From NCBI GenBank assembly GCA_037130755.1, contig JBAXSI010000014.1:7737-71736 (forward strand): a DNA stretch of 64,000 nt, given 5' to 3'. The notes under the pieces are model-generated. The model was not told the DNA's origin, made no database searches, and was given only the letters and a program-made list of their open reading frames with translations. Source of the stretch: UBA10649 sp037130755. Its GTDB lineage: Bacteria; Actinomycetota; Actinomycetes; S36-B12. The translations under genes were made by a program, and so were the position numbers. Shown piece by piece: positions 38,832-47,642 of the stretch; position 1 is the stretch's first letter, and each line of letters starts with the position of its first letter.

Positions 38832-40132
38832 CTCACAAGATGACATCCGGCAGCCACGTCCTCTCCGTCGAAATGCTCGCCCGGGTGGAGGGCGAGGGCG
38901 GCATGCACGTCCACGTCCAGGACGGCGAGGTCCGCGACGTTCACCTGCGCATCTTCGAGCCGCCCCGCTTCTTCGAGGCATTCCTGCGCGGACGGGCCTA
39001 CACCGAGCCGCCGGACATCACGGCGCGCATCTGCGGCATCTGCCCAGTGGCCTACCAGATGAGCGCTTGCCTCGCCATCGAGGACGCGTGCGGGGTAGCC
39101 GTACCCGACGAGATCCGGCTGCTGCGCCGACTGCTGTACTGCGGAGAGTGGATCGAGAGCCACGCGCTGCACATCTTCATGCTCCACGCCCCGGACCTCC
39201 TCGGCTACGACGGTGCCATCGAGATGGCCCGCGACCATCGCGAACTGGTGGAATCGGCCCTGCGTATCAAGCGTGCGGGCAACGACCTGATGACAGCGGT
39301 GGGCGGGCGCGCGGTGCACCCAGTGAACGTGCGCGTAGGCGGCTTCTACCGACTGCCCACCCACGTCGAACTCGCCCGCCTGCGCCCGCAGCTGGTTGCC
39401 GCCCGGGAGGAGGCCATCGCGGCCGTGCCGATCGTCTCCGGCTTCGAGTTCCCCGACTTCGACCAGCCCTACTTGTATCTGTCGCTCTCCTCGGAGCACG
39501 GCTACCCGATGGAGTCCGGAACGCTTGTCACCACGGCAGGTCTGACGGCACCGGTCAGTGCCTTCGGCGAGCACGTGGTCGAGGAGCACGTCGCGCACTC
39601 GAACGCACTTCACTCTGCTTTCGACGGCCAGCCGTATGTCGTCGGGCCGCTGGCCCGGTACACCCTCAACTACGCGTCGCTGGCACCTTTGGCCCGCGAG
39701 GCCGCAGAGGCCAGCGGCCTCGGGCCCACCTGCCGCAACCCGTTCCGCTCGATCATCGTCCGCACCGTCGAGCTGATTCACGCCCTCGACGAGGCGATCC
39801 GGCTGATCGACGGCTGGCGCGGGGCGCCCATGGCAGCGGTGCCGGTTCCGGCCCGGGCCGGCGAGGGCCATGGCGCCACCGAGGCCCCACGTGGCCTGCT
39901 TTACCACCGCTACCGGATCGACGACGCGGGGACGATCCTCGACGTGCAGATAACCCCACCAACGTCGCAGAACCAGTCGGCCATCGAAGGCGACCTGCGA
40001 ACATTCGTGCAGGCCAACCTGCACCTGTCGCACGATGAACTGACCCGCCAATGCGAGGTCGCGATCCGCACCTACGACCCATGCATCTCATGCGCCACCC
40101 ACTTCCTTGACCTGGACGTGGAACACCTGTGA
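38828..40132 (+). CDS. hyhL: [NiFe] hydrogenase (group 3b type) large catalytic subunit
   Basis: Catalytic subunit of 434 residues holding the NiFe(CN)2CO site. The L1 motif RICGICPVAY gives Cys69 and Cys72, and the L2 motif DPCISCATH gives Cys419, Cys422 and His425. Nine residues (FLDLDVEHL) follow the His and should be removed by the maturation protease encoded next. Spacing and the accompanying diaphorase genes fit group 3b, which oxidises H2 or evolves it with NADP(H) and may act on sulfur. The start GTG overlaps the small-subunit stop. Confidence 0.95.
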   Translation: MTHKMTSGSHVLSVEMLARVEGEGGMHVHVQDGEVRDVHLRIFEPPRFFEAFLRGRAYTEPPDITARICGICPVAYQMSACLAIEDACGVAVPDEIRLLRRLLYCGEWIESHALHIFMLHAPDLLGYDGAIEMARDHRELVESALRIKRAGNDLMTAVGGRAVHPVNVRVGGFYRLPTHVELARLRPQLVAAREEAIAAVPIVSGFEFPDFDQPYLYLSLSSEHGYPMESGTLVTTAGLTAPVSAFGEHVVEEHVAHSNALHSAFDGQPYVVGPLARYTLNYASLAPLAREAAEASGLGPTCRNPFRSIIVRTVELIHALDEAIRLIDGWRGAPMAAVPVPARAGEGHGATEAPRGLLYHRYRIDDAGTILDVQITPPTSQNQSAIEGDLRTFVQANLHLSHDELTRQCEVAIRTYDPCISCATHFLDLDVEHL

Positions 40133-40632
40133 CGCACGATCCCTCGCGCGTTCCGGGCCCGCGACGGACGCTCGTCGTCGGGCTCGGATCAATGGACCGC
40201 GGAGACGACGCGGCCGGACCGCGTGTTGCGAGCCTGGTCCACGATGCCGTGGCGGCACTCGGCACGACAAACGTGCAGGTGGTCGAGCATGAGGACCCGA
40301 CGTCGCTCGTGGATCTGATGGCGGGCTTCGACCTCGTCATCATTGCTGACGCTGTTCGCTCCGGGGCGGCGGCGGGGACGGTGAGCCTGCGCGAGGTGGG
40401 CAGGGGCGAGGCTGCCCTGCCTGCGCGCACGGATCCCGGACCGTCCGGTACGCACGGACTCGGCCTAGCATCGGCGCTCGAACTGGCCCGAGCCCTCGAC
40501 CGCCTCCCGGAACGGGTCGTGGTCGTCGGCATCGAGGCAGTCGACTTCGAACACGGGCGAACGCTGTCCGACCCAGTGGCGGCAGGGGTGGCAGCCGCCG
40601 TTGAAGCGATCCTCGACACGCTGCGAGGCTGA
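40129..40632 (+). CDS. Hydrogenase maturation protease
   Basis: A 167-residue endopeptidase of the HycI/HybD family that clips the C-terminal tail of the large subunit after nickel insertion. The Ni-sensing residues lie in VVGLGSMDRGDDAAG (Asp of the GDD motif), IIADAVRSG and GTHGLGL (His). The usual Asn of GxGN is replaced by Ser. Its GTG overlaps the hyhL stop, and it is the last gene of the operon. The general hyp maturation genes are not in the window. Confidence 0.9.
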   Translation: MTHDPSRVPGPRRTLVVGLGSMDRGDDAAGPRVASLVHDAVAALGTTNVQVVEHEDPTSLVDLMAGFDLVIIADAVRSGAAAGTVSLREVGRGEAALPARTDPGPSGTHGLGLASALELARALDRLPERVVVVGIEAVDFEHGRTLSDPVAAGVAAAVEAILDTLRG

Positions 40633-40639
40633 CGGAGGT

Positions 40640-41533
40640 TCAGGCCGGCATGTTCCGCGCAGCCCAAGTCGCGAAATCCGTGGACGACGTGGTGGCTACT
40701 CGCCGCGCCAACTCAATGGCCTCGTCGCCCCCGGGGCCGAGGTAGGTGTAGCGCTGCCAGTAACCCATCATTTGTGCCATCTCCTCGGCGCCGGGGAAGA
40801 ACGTGGCGAAGACCTCGGCGGGCACTTGGATCGCGGTCACGGAATGGCCTTGGGCGTTCAGCGTGTCGACCATGTCCGCGAAGCTCATCAACGCCGCGGC
40901 CGAAGACAGGTAGGCGCCGTCTCCAACGAGCTCCGGGTGGTCGAATGCACCCGCAACCACCCCGCCCAGATCCTGGATCGATCGGGCGTGCACCACCCGA
41001 GCGTCAACACGCAGCGGCAGCGCCCAGCCCAGACTTCCATCGGGCAGTGGCGAGGGGGGCATATTCGTGACCAGGTTCTCGAAGTAGAAGGGTGCTTCGA
41101 CGAAGGTGTGGGACGCGAACACCGCATCACGTACTAAGGCGTCCACCTTGGCCTTGCTCGTGAAGTGCGCCACCTCGAACTCGCCACCGCTGATGCGCTC
41201 CACGTCGGGCAGTGTCGACCACACGAAGTGGGAGACTCCAGCCTTCTTGGCCGCCTCGACGGCGTTGCGGCCCTGCGCGATCTCGTCGCTGCCCGGCTCC
41301 CAGAAGTTCGACACGGCGAAGACGCCGTGAGCGCCAGCAAAGGCGACTTCCAGAGTTTCGGGACGCTTGAGGTCCGCCTCGACTACCTCATCGGCAGGTC
41401 CACGGTAGGTATCGGGGTGGCGGGTCAGCGCACGGACACGGAAGGCGCCACCGTCGACCAGTGCGCGCACGACGCTGCCGCCCTGCGATCCGCTGGCACC
41501 GATGACGGCAATGATCGGTCGGTCGTCAGGCAT
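40640..41533 (-). CDS. NmrA-like NAD(P)-binding protein
   Basis: A 297-residue atypical short-chain dehydrogenase of the NmrA family. It has an N-terminal Rossmann motif IAVIGASGSQGGSVVRAL, VFAVSNFWEPG and a WSTLPDVE strand in place of the Tyr-x-x-x-Lys active site, so it may be a redox sensor rather than an enzyme. The start overlaps the end of the DUF6069 gene by 8 bases, so they form a two-gene operon controlled by the divergent MarR. Confidence 0.9.
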   Translation of the reverse strand: MPDDRPIIAVIGASGSQGGSVVRALVDGGAFRVRALTRHPDTYRGPADEVVEADLKRPETLEVAFAGAHGVFAVSNFWEPGSDEIAQGRNAVEAAKKAGVSHFVWSTLPDVERISGGEFEVAHFTSKAKVDALVRDAVFASHTFVEAPFYFENLVTNMPPSPLPDGSLGWALPLRVDARVVHARSIQDLGGVVAGAFDHPELVGDGAYLSSAAALMSFADMVDTLNAQGHSVTAIQVPAEVFATFFPGAEEMAQMMGYWQRYTYLGPGGDEAIELARRVATTSSTDFATWAARNMPA

Positions 41534-41954
41534 TGCTCACCGCCGGCGTGGGTGACTCGACCTGAGCAGCGCGGTACAGGGGCGTCAGGCCGACGAGAGC
41601 CGCCAGACCGGCAACGAGGTGCATCGCGACCAGCGTCACCTTGTTGGACGCGGTCAGATCCGCGGTCAGTGGGGCCAGCAGCGACAGCAGCGCCACGACC
41701 ACGACGACGCCGGCGAAGACGCGTGGGTTCGAGACCCCCACCCGGCGCAGCACCAGCAGGAGCACCGCTGCCAGCACGAGCGGGACGACCGTGAACGCGA
41801 CCACCATCACGACGCTCAGCGGGGTCGGCGTTGCGCCCTGGGGCACAAGGATCTCCACCCCGATGGCGGTCGCGACGAGATACACGGCAACGTTGATCAC
41901 GGCGGCAACCGCGATCACCAGACCCGTCCGCTTCCAGAACTGCTTTCCAGACAT
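41526..41954 (-). CDS. DUF6069-like four-helix membrane protein
   Basis: A 142-residue protein with four transmembrane helices (about 10-32, 46-70, 77-97, 108-128) and almost no loops, matching DUF6069-type actinobacterial membrane proteins of unknown function. ATG 41954 was chosen because GAGGAGG is 4 nt upstream. It is the first gene of the operon with the NmrA-like gene. Confidence 0.75.
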   Translation of the reverse strand: MSGKQFWKRTGLVIAVAAVINVAVYLVATAIGVEILVPQGATPTPLSVVMVVAFTVVPLVLAAVLLLVLRRVGVSNPRVFAGVVVVVALLSLLAPLTADLTASNKVTLVAMHLVAGLAALVGLTPLYRAAQVESPTPAVSNA

Positions 41955-41975
41955 GCTTCCTCCTCGACTTGGATG

Positions 41976-41987
41976 TTGTACGTGCAA
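41976..41987. promoter_or_regulatory. Candidate MarR operator 1 (TTGTACGTGCAA)
   Basis: Imperfect 12-bp palindrome matching TTGyAyrTGCAA, extended to TGTTG...CAACA. It lies between the divergent DUF6069 and marR genes, 27 bp centre-to-centre from the second copy. Confidence 0.7.
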
Positions 41988-42002
41988 CATAGTCGAAGCA
42001 TC

Positions 42003-42014
42003 TTGCATATGCAA
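42003..42014. promoter_or_regulatory. Candidate MarR operator 2 (TTGCATATGCAA)
   Basis: Perfect 12-bp palindrome immediately upstream of, and touching, a candidate -10 box AATACT (42013-42018). AATACT is 6 nt before the GTG start of marR. Binding here would block marR transcription. Confidence 0.75.
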
Positions 42015-42024
42015 TACTGCCGAG

Positions 42025-42501
42025 GTGAAGAGTTCCGGGGTCGCCCAGAGAACATGGGACGCGCTGCCCGATACGGACCGCTTCGCTTGGTTGACCTTCC
42101 GCCGTGCCGCCGTCGAGTTGATTGCCGTTCTCGATGCCGATCTGCAGACGCACGTGCAGATCGGCTTCACCGACTTCGACGCGCTCATCCGCCTGCTCAA
42201 CGCCCCCGATCGCACCATGCGGATGGCCGACCTGGCCCGCTCCGTCTCCCGCAGCCCGAGCGCCCTCACGCGCATGGTGAGCCGGCTCGAGACGCGCCAC
42301 CTGGTCACGCGCAACCGACATTCGGCGACCGAAGTGACCGTGACCATCACTCCACAGGGGCTGGCACTTCTCGACGAAGCGGCGCCTCGGCACCTCGATC
42401 TCGTCGGCCAGCTCTTCTGGTCACCCTTGACCCCCGCGCAGCGCACTCAACTTGGCGCCTTGTGCCAGCAACTCATCGAGGCGGAATGCGAACTCCCCTA
42501 G
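42025..42501 (+). CDS. MarR-family transcriptional regulator
   Basis: A 158-residue winged-helix dimer-type regulator. DNA-binding helices are in MRMADLARSVSRSPSALTRMVSRLETRHLV, and the wing is NRHSATEVTVTITPQG. GTG 42025 was chosen because the upstream frame is non-conserved and because a -10-like AATACT sits 6 nt ahead, suggesting a leaderless mRNA. It probably represses itself and the divergent DUF6069-NmrA operon through the two palindromes. Confidence 0.88.
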   Translation: MKSSGVAQRTWDALPDTDRFAWLTFRRAAVELIAVLDADLQTHVQIGFTDFDALIRLLNAPDRTMRMADLARSVSRSPSALTRMVSRLETRHLVTRNRHSATEVTVTITPQGLALLDEAAPRHLDLVGQLFWSPLTPAQRTQLGALCQQLIEAECELP

Positions 42502-42572
42502 ATTCCCCGCGGCCGCCTCGGGGGCTTGTCCCCTGACCTCTGCACTACGAGCACGCCGCGACGGCACATCGG

Positions 42573-43043
42573 CTACGAGCAGCCGGACTGCTGGTCGAGC
42601 ATGCGCCGCAGCAGCGCAGTGAACTGCTCGCGCTCGACCGGATCGAGGGCTGCGAGGAATGCGTCCTGCGCCTCCTCGAGCGCCTGAGCGGCCGCCTTGC
42701 GTACCCGCGTCCCCTTCGCTGTGATCGCCACATTGTGGCGGCGACGGTCCTCGGCGCAGCGGGTACGACTCACGTATCCGTGCGACTCCAGCTCGTCCAG
42801 CACGGCGACGACATCGCTCGGGTCCAGGCCCAGCCGCAGGGACAGGTCGCGCTGGGAGGACAGGCCGTACTCGTGCAGGCAGGCGAGGACGGCGTAGGTG
42901 TTCAGCCGCAGGCCGGCCTTCGTGACGGCGGCGACAGCGCGGCGCCGCCCGTCGACCGACAGTCGACCGACCAGGTACGTCGCCGTTGAGAGCATCACCT
43001 GCGGGGGCTGGAGGAACTCGACGTCAGGTCTTGCAGGGTCCAC
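42573..43043 (-). CDS. MarR-family transcriptional regulator (second)
   Basis: A 156-residue MarR-type protein. Recognition helices are in LSSQRDLSLRLGLDPSDVVAVLDELESHGYV, and the wing is CAEDRRRHNVAITAKG. GTG 43043 was chosen since TACCCT (43050-43055, minus strand) lies 6 nt upstream and the length then fits the family. An upstream ATG at 43088 would place the start inside the candidate operator. It is divergent from an NmrA/SDR-like gene, the same arrangement as the module 1 kb to the left. Confidence 0.85.
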   Translation of the reverse strand: MDPARPDVEFLQPPQVMLSTATYLVGRLSVDGRRRAVAAVTKAGLRLNTYAVLACLHEYGLSSQRDLSLRLGLDPSDVVAVLDELESHGYVSRTRCAEDRRRHNVAITAKGTRVRKAAAQALEEAQDAFLAALDPVEREQFTALLRRMLDQQSGCS

Positions 43044-43070
43044 GAAAGCAGGGTAGCGTCCCGGCAAACA

Positions 43071-43085
43071 ATTGGCTGTACCAAT
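43071..43085. promoter_or_regulatory. Candidate operator ATTGG-CTGTA-CCAAT
   Basis: Perfect 5-bp inverted repeat with 5-nt spacer in the divergent region between marR and the NAD(P)-binding gene. It overlaps the -35 position of the marR promoter, and a second small palindrome CAATCATTG follows at 43082-43090. Confidence 0.55.
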
Positions 43086-43115
43086 CATTGATTCATCCAC
43101 CTGAAGGGTCAACCC

Positions 43116-43967
43116 ATGATTCTCGTCATCGGCGCCAACGGCACCATCGGATCGGCCGTCGTCCCCGCCCTCCTCGACCGCGGTGAGTCCGTGCGGGTGC
43201 TCGTGCGGGACCGTGCGAAGGCGCAGACGGCGTTCGGCGACCGCGTCGAGATCATCGAGGGAGATCTCGGAGACGGCGCCGCGGTCGAGGCGGCACTGAG
43301 CGGTGCGGACAAGGTCTTCCTCAACACCCCGTCGCTCGATGGCTTCGTCGACCTGCAACGACCGCTCATCGATGCCGCGGCGGCGGCCGGGGTCTCGCAC
43401 CTGGTGCGCATCTCCGTCATCGGTGCCGACGCCGCCAGCCCCATCAGCTATGCCCGCGGTCACGCGGCGCTGGACGCCCACCTCGCCTCGAGTGCTCTGC
43501 CGTGGACCATCTTGGCGCCCAGTGGCTTCTTCCAGAACCTGCTCTCAAGTGCCGAGACGATCAAGCAGGGTGCCATCTACGGATCTGCCGGCGACGGAGC
43601 GGTCGGCTTCATCGACACCCGCGACATCGCCGAGGTGGCCGCGGCAATCCTCACGAGTGACGGACACGAGGGCCAGACCCACCTGCTCACCGGAGGGCGA
43701 GCGATCACCTACGCCGAGATCGCCGCCGCGTTCCAGGCAGAACTGGGTCACGACGTGGCCTACGTCGACGTTCCCCCGGAGGCGTTCGCGCAGAACCTGC
43801 GCGGCTTCGGCCTTCCCGACAGCCAGATCAAGGACATCCTGGCGCTGTTTGAGGTCTTCAAGGCCGGGTACGCCGCCATCGTGACCCCCGAGGTCGCTGA
43901 ACTCCTGGGTCGTGAGCCGCGCACGATCGCCGACTTCGCCCACGACTACCGAGCCGTGGTGTCCTAG
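43116..43967 (+). CDS. NAD(P)H-binding SDR/NmrA-like protein
   Basis: A 283-residue atypical SDR. N-terminal MILVIGANGTIGSAVVPAL dinucleotide motif, VRVLVRDRAKA for NADP contact, and WTILAPSGFFQNLL as in QorB/NmrA-type quinone reductases. No classical YxxxK active site. Related to, but not a recent duplicate of, the protein at 40640-41533. GAAGGG precedes ATG. Confidence 0.9.
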   Translation: MILVIGANGTIGSAVVPALLDRGESVRVLVRDRAKAQTAFGDRVEIIEGDLGDGAAVEAALSGADKVFLNTPSLDGFVDLQRPLIDAAAAAGVSHLVRISVIGADAASPISYARGHAALDAHLASSALPWTILAPSGFFQNLLSSAETIKQGAIYGSAGDGAVGFIDTRDIAEVAAAILTSDGHEGQTHLLTGGRAITYAEIAAAFQAELGHDVAYVDVPPEAFAQNLRGFGLPDSQIKDILALFEVFKAGYAAIVTPEVAELLGREPRTIADFAHDYRAVVS

Positions 43968-43981
43968 CCACGGCAATCGCC

Positions 43982-45283
43982 TCACAAGTCAGGCGGCGGG
44001 CTCGCAATATCCATTCGCTGGATGCTGGCGATCCGCGCGCCGTGGCATTCCTTCCACTTCCGACCGCTGGCGCAGGAACAGGCGTCGCTGCGTGCGCGCT
44101 TGGCATCGCCCGCCGCGTACCAATCCCTGAGTCCGGTGGCATCGCGTCCCCTGCGCAATAGGTCTCGCATCACCCTCATGGGCTCGTCAACGTGTCGGAA
44201 GAAGAGCTGGTATCCGTCACAGAGGTAGTGCAGGCCGTGTTCGCCGTCTTCCGTGGTGAGGAAGCGGTCCTTCGGGCACCCGCCGTTGCAGGCGAACCGA
44301 ACGTCACACCGGCGGCAGTAGGCAGGGAGCGTGTCGGCCTTGGCCTGGCCAAACGCCCGCTGCCGGGGCGAATCGACGAGTTGCAGGAGCGTGCGGCCCT
44401 GAGTGATGTTGCCGAGCAGGTAGTCGGGGTCCACGTAGTGGTCGCAGGAGTAGAGATCGCCGGTGTGCTCAAGGGCGACAGCATCGCCACACGTCCGCGC
44501 GTGGACGCACATGCCCGCCTGATCCATACCCATCCAGTGGGCCAGGGAGGTGTCGAACATCTGCACGAAGACGTCTCCAACATCATGCCGGGCCCACTCC
44601 TCGAACACGTCAATAAGGAACCGTCCGTACTGGACGCCGCTGACGGACCGTGCGCTGGCACGCTCCCCCTCCTCGTGCTCCACGATGGGGATCAGCTGCA
44701 TGTAGGCGGCCCCGAGGTCGTCACGCAGGAATGAGTACACCGCGCGTCCGTGGTCTGCGTTGGCTGCGTTGACGGTGGTCAGAGCGTTCCACTCGACGCC
44801 GTGCCGCTTGAGGGCGTCGAGTCCAGCGATGACGCGGTCGAAGGTGGGCTTGCCGCCCTTGTCGACGCGGTAGTGGTCGTGCATCTCACGCGGCCCGTCG
44901 ATGGACACGCCGACCAGGAATGCATTCTCCGCTAGGAAGGCGGCCCACTCGTCGTCGATGAGCGTTGCGTTGGTCTGCAGGGTGTTCAAAATCCGCTGGC
45001 CAGGAGCCGCAAGCCGCGCCTCAAGCTCCAGCGTCCGTCGGAAGAAGTCGATGCCCATCAGGGTCGGCTCCCCGCCCTGGAACGCGACCACGACCTCGTC
45101 CGCGCCGCCCTGCGCGGCCAACAGCTGACCTAGGTACGCCTCGTGCACGTCGGGCGGCATGCGGAAACCGCTGCCCGGGTACAACTCCTCCTTGGACAGG
45201 AAGAAGCAGTACTCGCAGTCCAGGTTGCAGATCGCACCCGTCGGCTTCGACATCACGTGGAAGACACGCGCTACCGGAGGCAT
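43982..45283 (-). CDS. Anaerobic sulfatase-maturating radical SAM enzyme
   Basis: A 433-residue enzyme that oxidises the active-site Cys (or Ser) of sulfatases to formylglycine. Radical-SAM cluster CNLDCEYC (Cys19, Cys23, Cys26), SIDGP, and the SPASM Cys groups CVHARTCGDAV...CDHYV and CRRCDVRFACNGGCPKDRF. A C-terminal SEC-C zinc motif (CSCASGRKWKECHG) is an extra not needed for catalysis. It starts 4 nt after the sulfatase stop, so the pair is an operon and the sulfatase is its likely substrate. Confidence 0.93.
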   Translation of the reverse strand: MPPVARVFHVMSKPTGAICNLDCEYCFFLSKEELYPGSGFRMPPDVHEAYLGQLLAAQGGADEVVVAFQGGEPTLMGIDFFRRTLELEARLAAPGQRILNTLQTNATLIDDEWAAFLAENAFLVGVSIDGPREMHDHYRVDKGGKPTFDRVIAGLDALKRHGVEWNALTTVNAANADHGRAVYSFLRDDLGAAYMQLIPIVEHEEGERASARSVSGVQYGRFLIDVFEEWARHDVGDVFVQMFDTSLAHWMGMDQAGMCVHARTCGDAVALEHTGDLYSCDHYVDPDYLLGNITQGRTLLQLVDSPRQRAFGQAKADTLPAYCRRCDVRFACNGGCPKDRFLTTEDGEHGLHYLCDGYQLFFRHVDEPMRVMRDLLRRGRDATGLRDWYAAGDAKRARSDACSCASGRKWKECHGARIASIQRMDIASPPPDL

Positions 45284-45287
45284 GCGC

Positions 45288-47642
45288 TCAGTCAAGCAGG
45301 AACCAACCGCGCACCGTGGCCTCATGATCGACGTAGCGCTCGCCGGACAGGTCGACCACCACCTTGTCGATCATGCCGCCGGTGAACGTGAACGGCGCCC
45401 GGTACGCGGGTGTGACGGCGGACCCGCTGTCACGGCCCACCGCGATCCCGTCGCCCGTCAGGCAGAAGTAGCCCGGCTGCGTCGTGATCTCCCCAGACCC
45501 CACGGTCTCGGAGTCGACGTACAGGGTCAGGGTTCCCTTGGCGCCGGGCATCTTCGGGTTGTCGCTCTTGCCCGTCGCGACGAACTCCGCGACGCACAGG
45601 TGCTCACCAGGTGTCAGGTCCCGGTCGGCGACGACGTCCTGCAGGTAGGTGCCGACCCAGTTGAAGGTGTAGCACAGCCGGCCGTCCTTGACATACAGGC
45701 TGTGGCCGCCGGCCACGCCGCCCGCCGCCCACAGCACGCCTGCCGCATCCGGCTTGTCGACGGCGACGCCCGCGGCGATCGTGTACGAGCGGCCGGGGAT
45801 CATCGGGCCGGCCGACTCCGGCACGTCGGCGCAGTCGGGGTAGAAGACGAACTGGTCTCGGACATCGGCGGCGCGGGGTCGTTCGGCGAGGACCTGTTCG
45901 AGGGCGGACCGGTCGTCGAGCGGCAGGCCGTTGTACTTGTCCGCGCACTCGAACCACAGGGCCGTCATCGATGCGAGCCGATCCGGCTGGGAGTCGGCGA
46001 GGTTCGTGGACTGAGACCGGTCGACATCCAGGTGGTACAGCTCCCACACGTCCTGGTCGAAGTGCCCCCAGCTCGACAATGGCGGATGCACGGTGCACGC
46101 GAGCCAACCCTCGTGGTAGATCGCGCGCTGGCCCAGCATGGTGAAGAACTGCGTCGACTTGCTCGGCGCGCCCGGGTCGGTGATCGCGGCTGCGAAGCTC
46201 TCGCCCTCCATCGGCAACTGCGGGTAGCCGTTGATGACATCGGGCGGGGTGATGCCGAGGAGGTCGTAGAGCGTCGGGACGACGTCGACCGCGTGGACGT
46301 ACTGGTCGCGCACCTGGTCGCTCGCGGCGAGCTTCGCCGGCCAGGAGATCAGGCACATGTCGGCGGTGCCGCCCTCGTAGCCGGCCCACCTCTTCCAGTA
46401 CGGAAACGGAGTGTCCAGGGCCCATGCCCAGCCGGTGTTGTAGTGGTTGTTCGAGGCCGGCGTGCCGAGTTCGTCAATGTGCTCGAGCACCAGGTCAGTG
46501 GTGTCGGCGATGCCGTTGAAGAACCGCCATTCGTTGAACGTCCCATTGGGTCCGCCCTCGCCACTGGACCCGTTGTCCGAGACGACGACGATGATCGTGT
46601 TGTCCAGCTCGCCAGCCTGCTCGAGGTAGTCGATGAGCCGGCCGAGGCGGTCGTCGTAGTAGGAGATGTACCCGGCGAAGACCTCCGCCATCCGGACGAA
46701 CAGGCGCTTCTCGTCGTCGCTCAGGGTGTCCCACGGGCGGACCGTGTCGAGCAGCGGCCACGGCTGGCCGTTCGGCCCGGTGGTGTTGGGCTCGCCGTGG
46801 GGGTTGATCCCCGACAGCTCGGTGCCCTCCGGCAGGAGCCCGAGCGCGATCTGACGGGCCAGGATCTCCGGTCGCATCGCCTCGTAGCCGGCGTCGAACA
46901 CGCCCTTGTATCGGTCGGCCCACTCCAACGGAACCAGGTGGGGGGCATGGCCGGCCTGCGGCGCGAAGTACATGAAGAACGGCTTGTCCGGGTCGATCGT
47001 CTTGGCGTCCTGGATGAACTGGATGGCACGATTCGAGAGGTCATCGGCGAGGTGGTAGCCGTCCTCCGGACGGGCGGGCGGCTCGATCGGATGGTTGTCG
47101 TGCACGAGGTCCGGGTAGTAAGAGTTCGTCTCCCCGCCCAGCCAGCCGTAGTAGCGCTCGAAACCGCGCCCCAGCGGCCAGCGGCCCTTGTATGCGGCGA
47201 CGTTGCACTCCTCACCGGGAGTCAGGTGCCACTTGCCGACGCAGTACGTGTTGTAGCCCTGGCCGGCCAGCACCTCCGAGATGAGACCGCTCTCGAACGG
47301 GATGCGGGTGGAGATGCCCGGGAAACCGGATGCGAACTCCGCAATGGTGGCCATACCGTTGGTCGTCGCGTTGCGGCCGGTCAGCAGGGACGCGCGGGTC
47401 GGCGAGCAGAGGGCGGTCGTGTGGAAGTTGCCGAACCGGACGCCCAGGTTCGCGATCCGCTGCATCGTCGGCGTCTGGATCGGGCCACCGAAGACGTCCA
47501 TCGCGCCATAGCCCACGTCATCCCAGGCGATCAGCAGCACATTCGGTGAGCCCTTGGGAGCCTTCGGGGCGAGGTACGGCTCCCAGTCCGGGACCGAGTC
47601 GCGAACGTCCAGCGAGATCTTCCCGGTGAACGGCTTGGCCAT
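45288..47642 (-). CDS. Arylsulfatase (Cys-type, AtsA-like)
   Basis: A 784-residue sulfatase hydrolysing sulfate esters. Metal-binding Asp pair in LIAWDDVGYG (about 38-46), nucleophile motif CSPTRASLLTGR with Cys79 to be converted to formylglycine, KWHLTPGEE, MYFAPQAGHAP and VVVSDNGSSG (metal ligands). A C-terminal jelly-roll-like domain occupies the last 200 residues. The size matches mycobacterial AtsA. No signal peptide is seen, so it is probably cytoplasmic. GAGGAGA precedes ATG. Confidence 0.94.
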   Translation of the reverse strand: MAKPFTGKISLDVRDSVPDWEPYLAPKAPKGSPNVLLIAWDDVGYGAMDVFGGPIQTPTMQRIANLGVRFGNFHTTALCSPTRASLLTGRNATTNGMATIAEFASGFPGISTRIPFESGLISEVLAGQGYNTYCVGKWHLTPGEECNVAAYKGRWPLGRGFERYYGWLGGETNSYYPDLVHDNHPIEPPARPEDGYHLADDLSNRAIQFIQDAKTIDPDKPFFMYFAPQAGHAPHLVPLEWADRYKGVFDAGYEAMRPEILARQIALGLLPEGTELSGINPHGEPNTTGPNGQPWPLLDTVRPWDTLSDDEKRLFVRMAEVFAGYISYYDDRLGRLIDYLEQAGELDNTIIVVVSDNGSSGEGGPNGTFNEWRFFNGIADTTDLVLEHIDELGTPASNNHYNTGWAWALDTPFPYWKRWAGYEGGTADMCLISWPAKLAASDQVRDQYVHAVDVVPTLYDLLGITPPDVINGYPQLPMEGESFAAAITDPGAPSKSTQFFTMLGQRAIYHEGWLACTVHPPLSSWGHFDQDVWELYHLDVDRSQSTNLADSQPDRLASMTALWFECADKYNGLPLDDRSALEQVLAERPRAADVRDQFVFYPDCADVPESAGPMIPGRSYTIAAGVAVDKPDAAGVLWAAGGVAGGHSLYVKDGRLCYTFNWVGTYLQDVVADRDLTPGEHLCVAEFVATGKSDNPKMPGAKGTLTLYVDSETVGSGEITTQPGYFCLTGDGIAVGRDSGSAVTPAYRAPFTFTGGMIDKVVVDLSGERYVDHEATVRGWFLLD

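Noticed and set aside
38642..40051. 469-codon minus-strand frame across the hydrogenase genes
   Set aside because: Shadow of the hydrogenase small and large subunit genes.
45159..47549. 796-codon plus-strand frame antisense to the sulfatase
   Set aside because: Same GC-driven artefact. The sulfatase strand has full family motifs.
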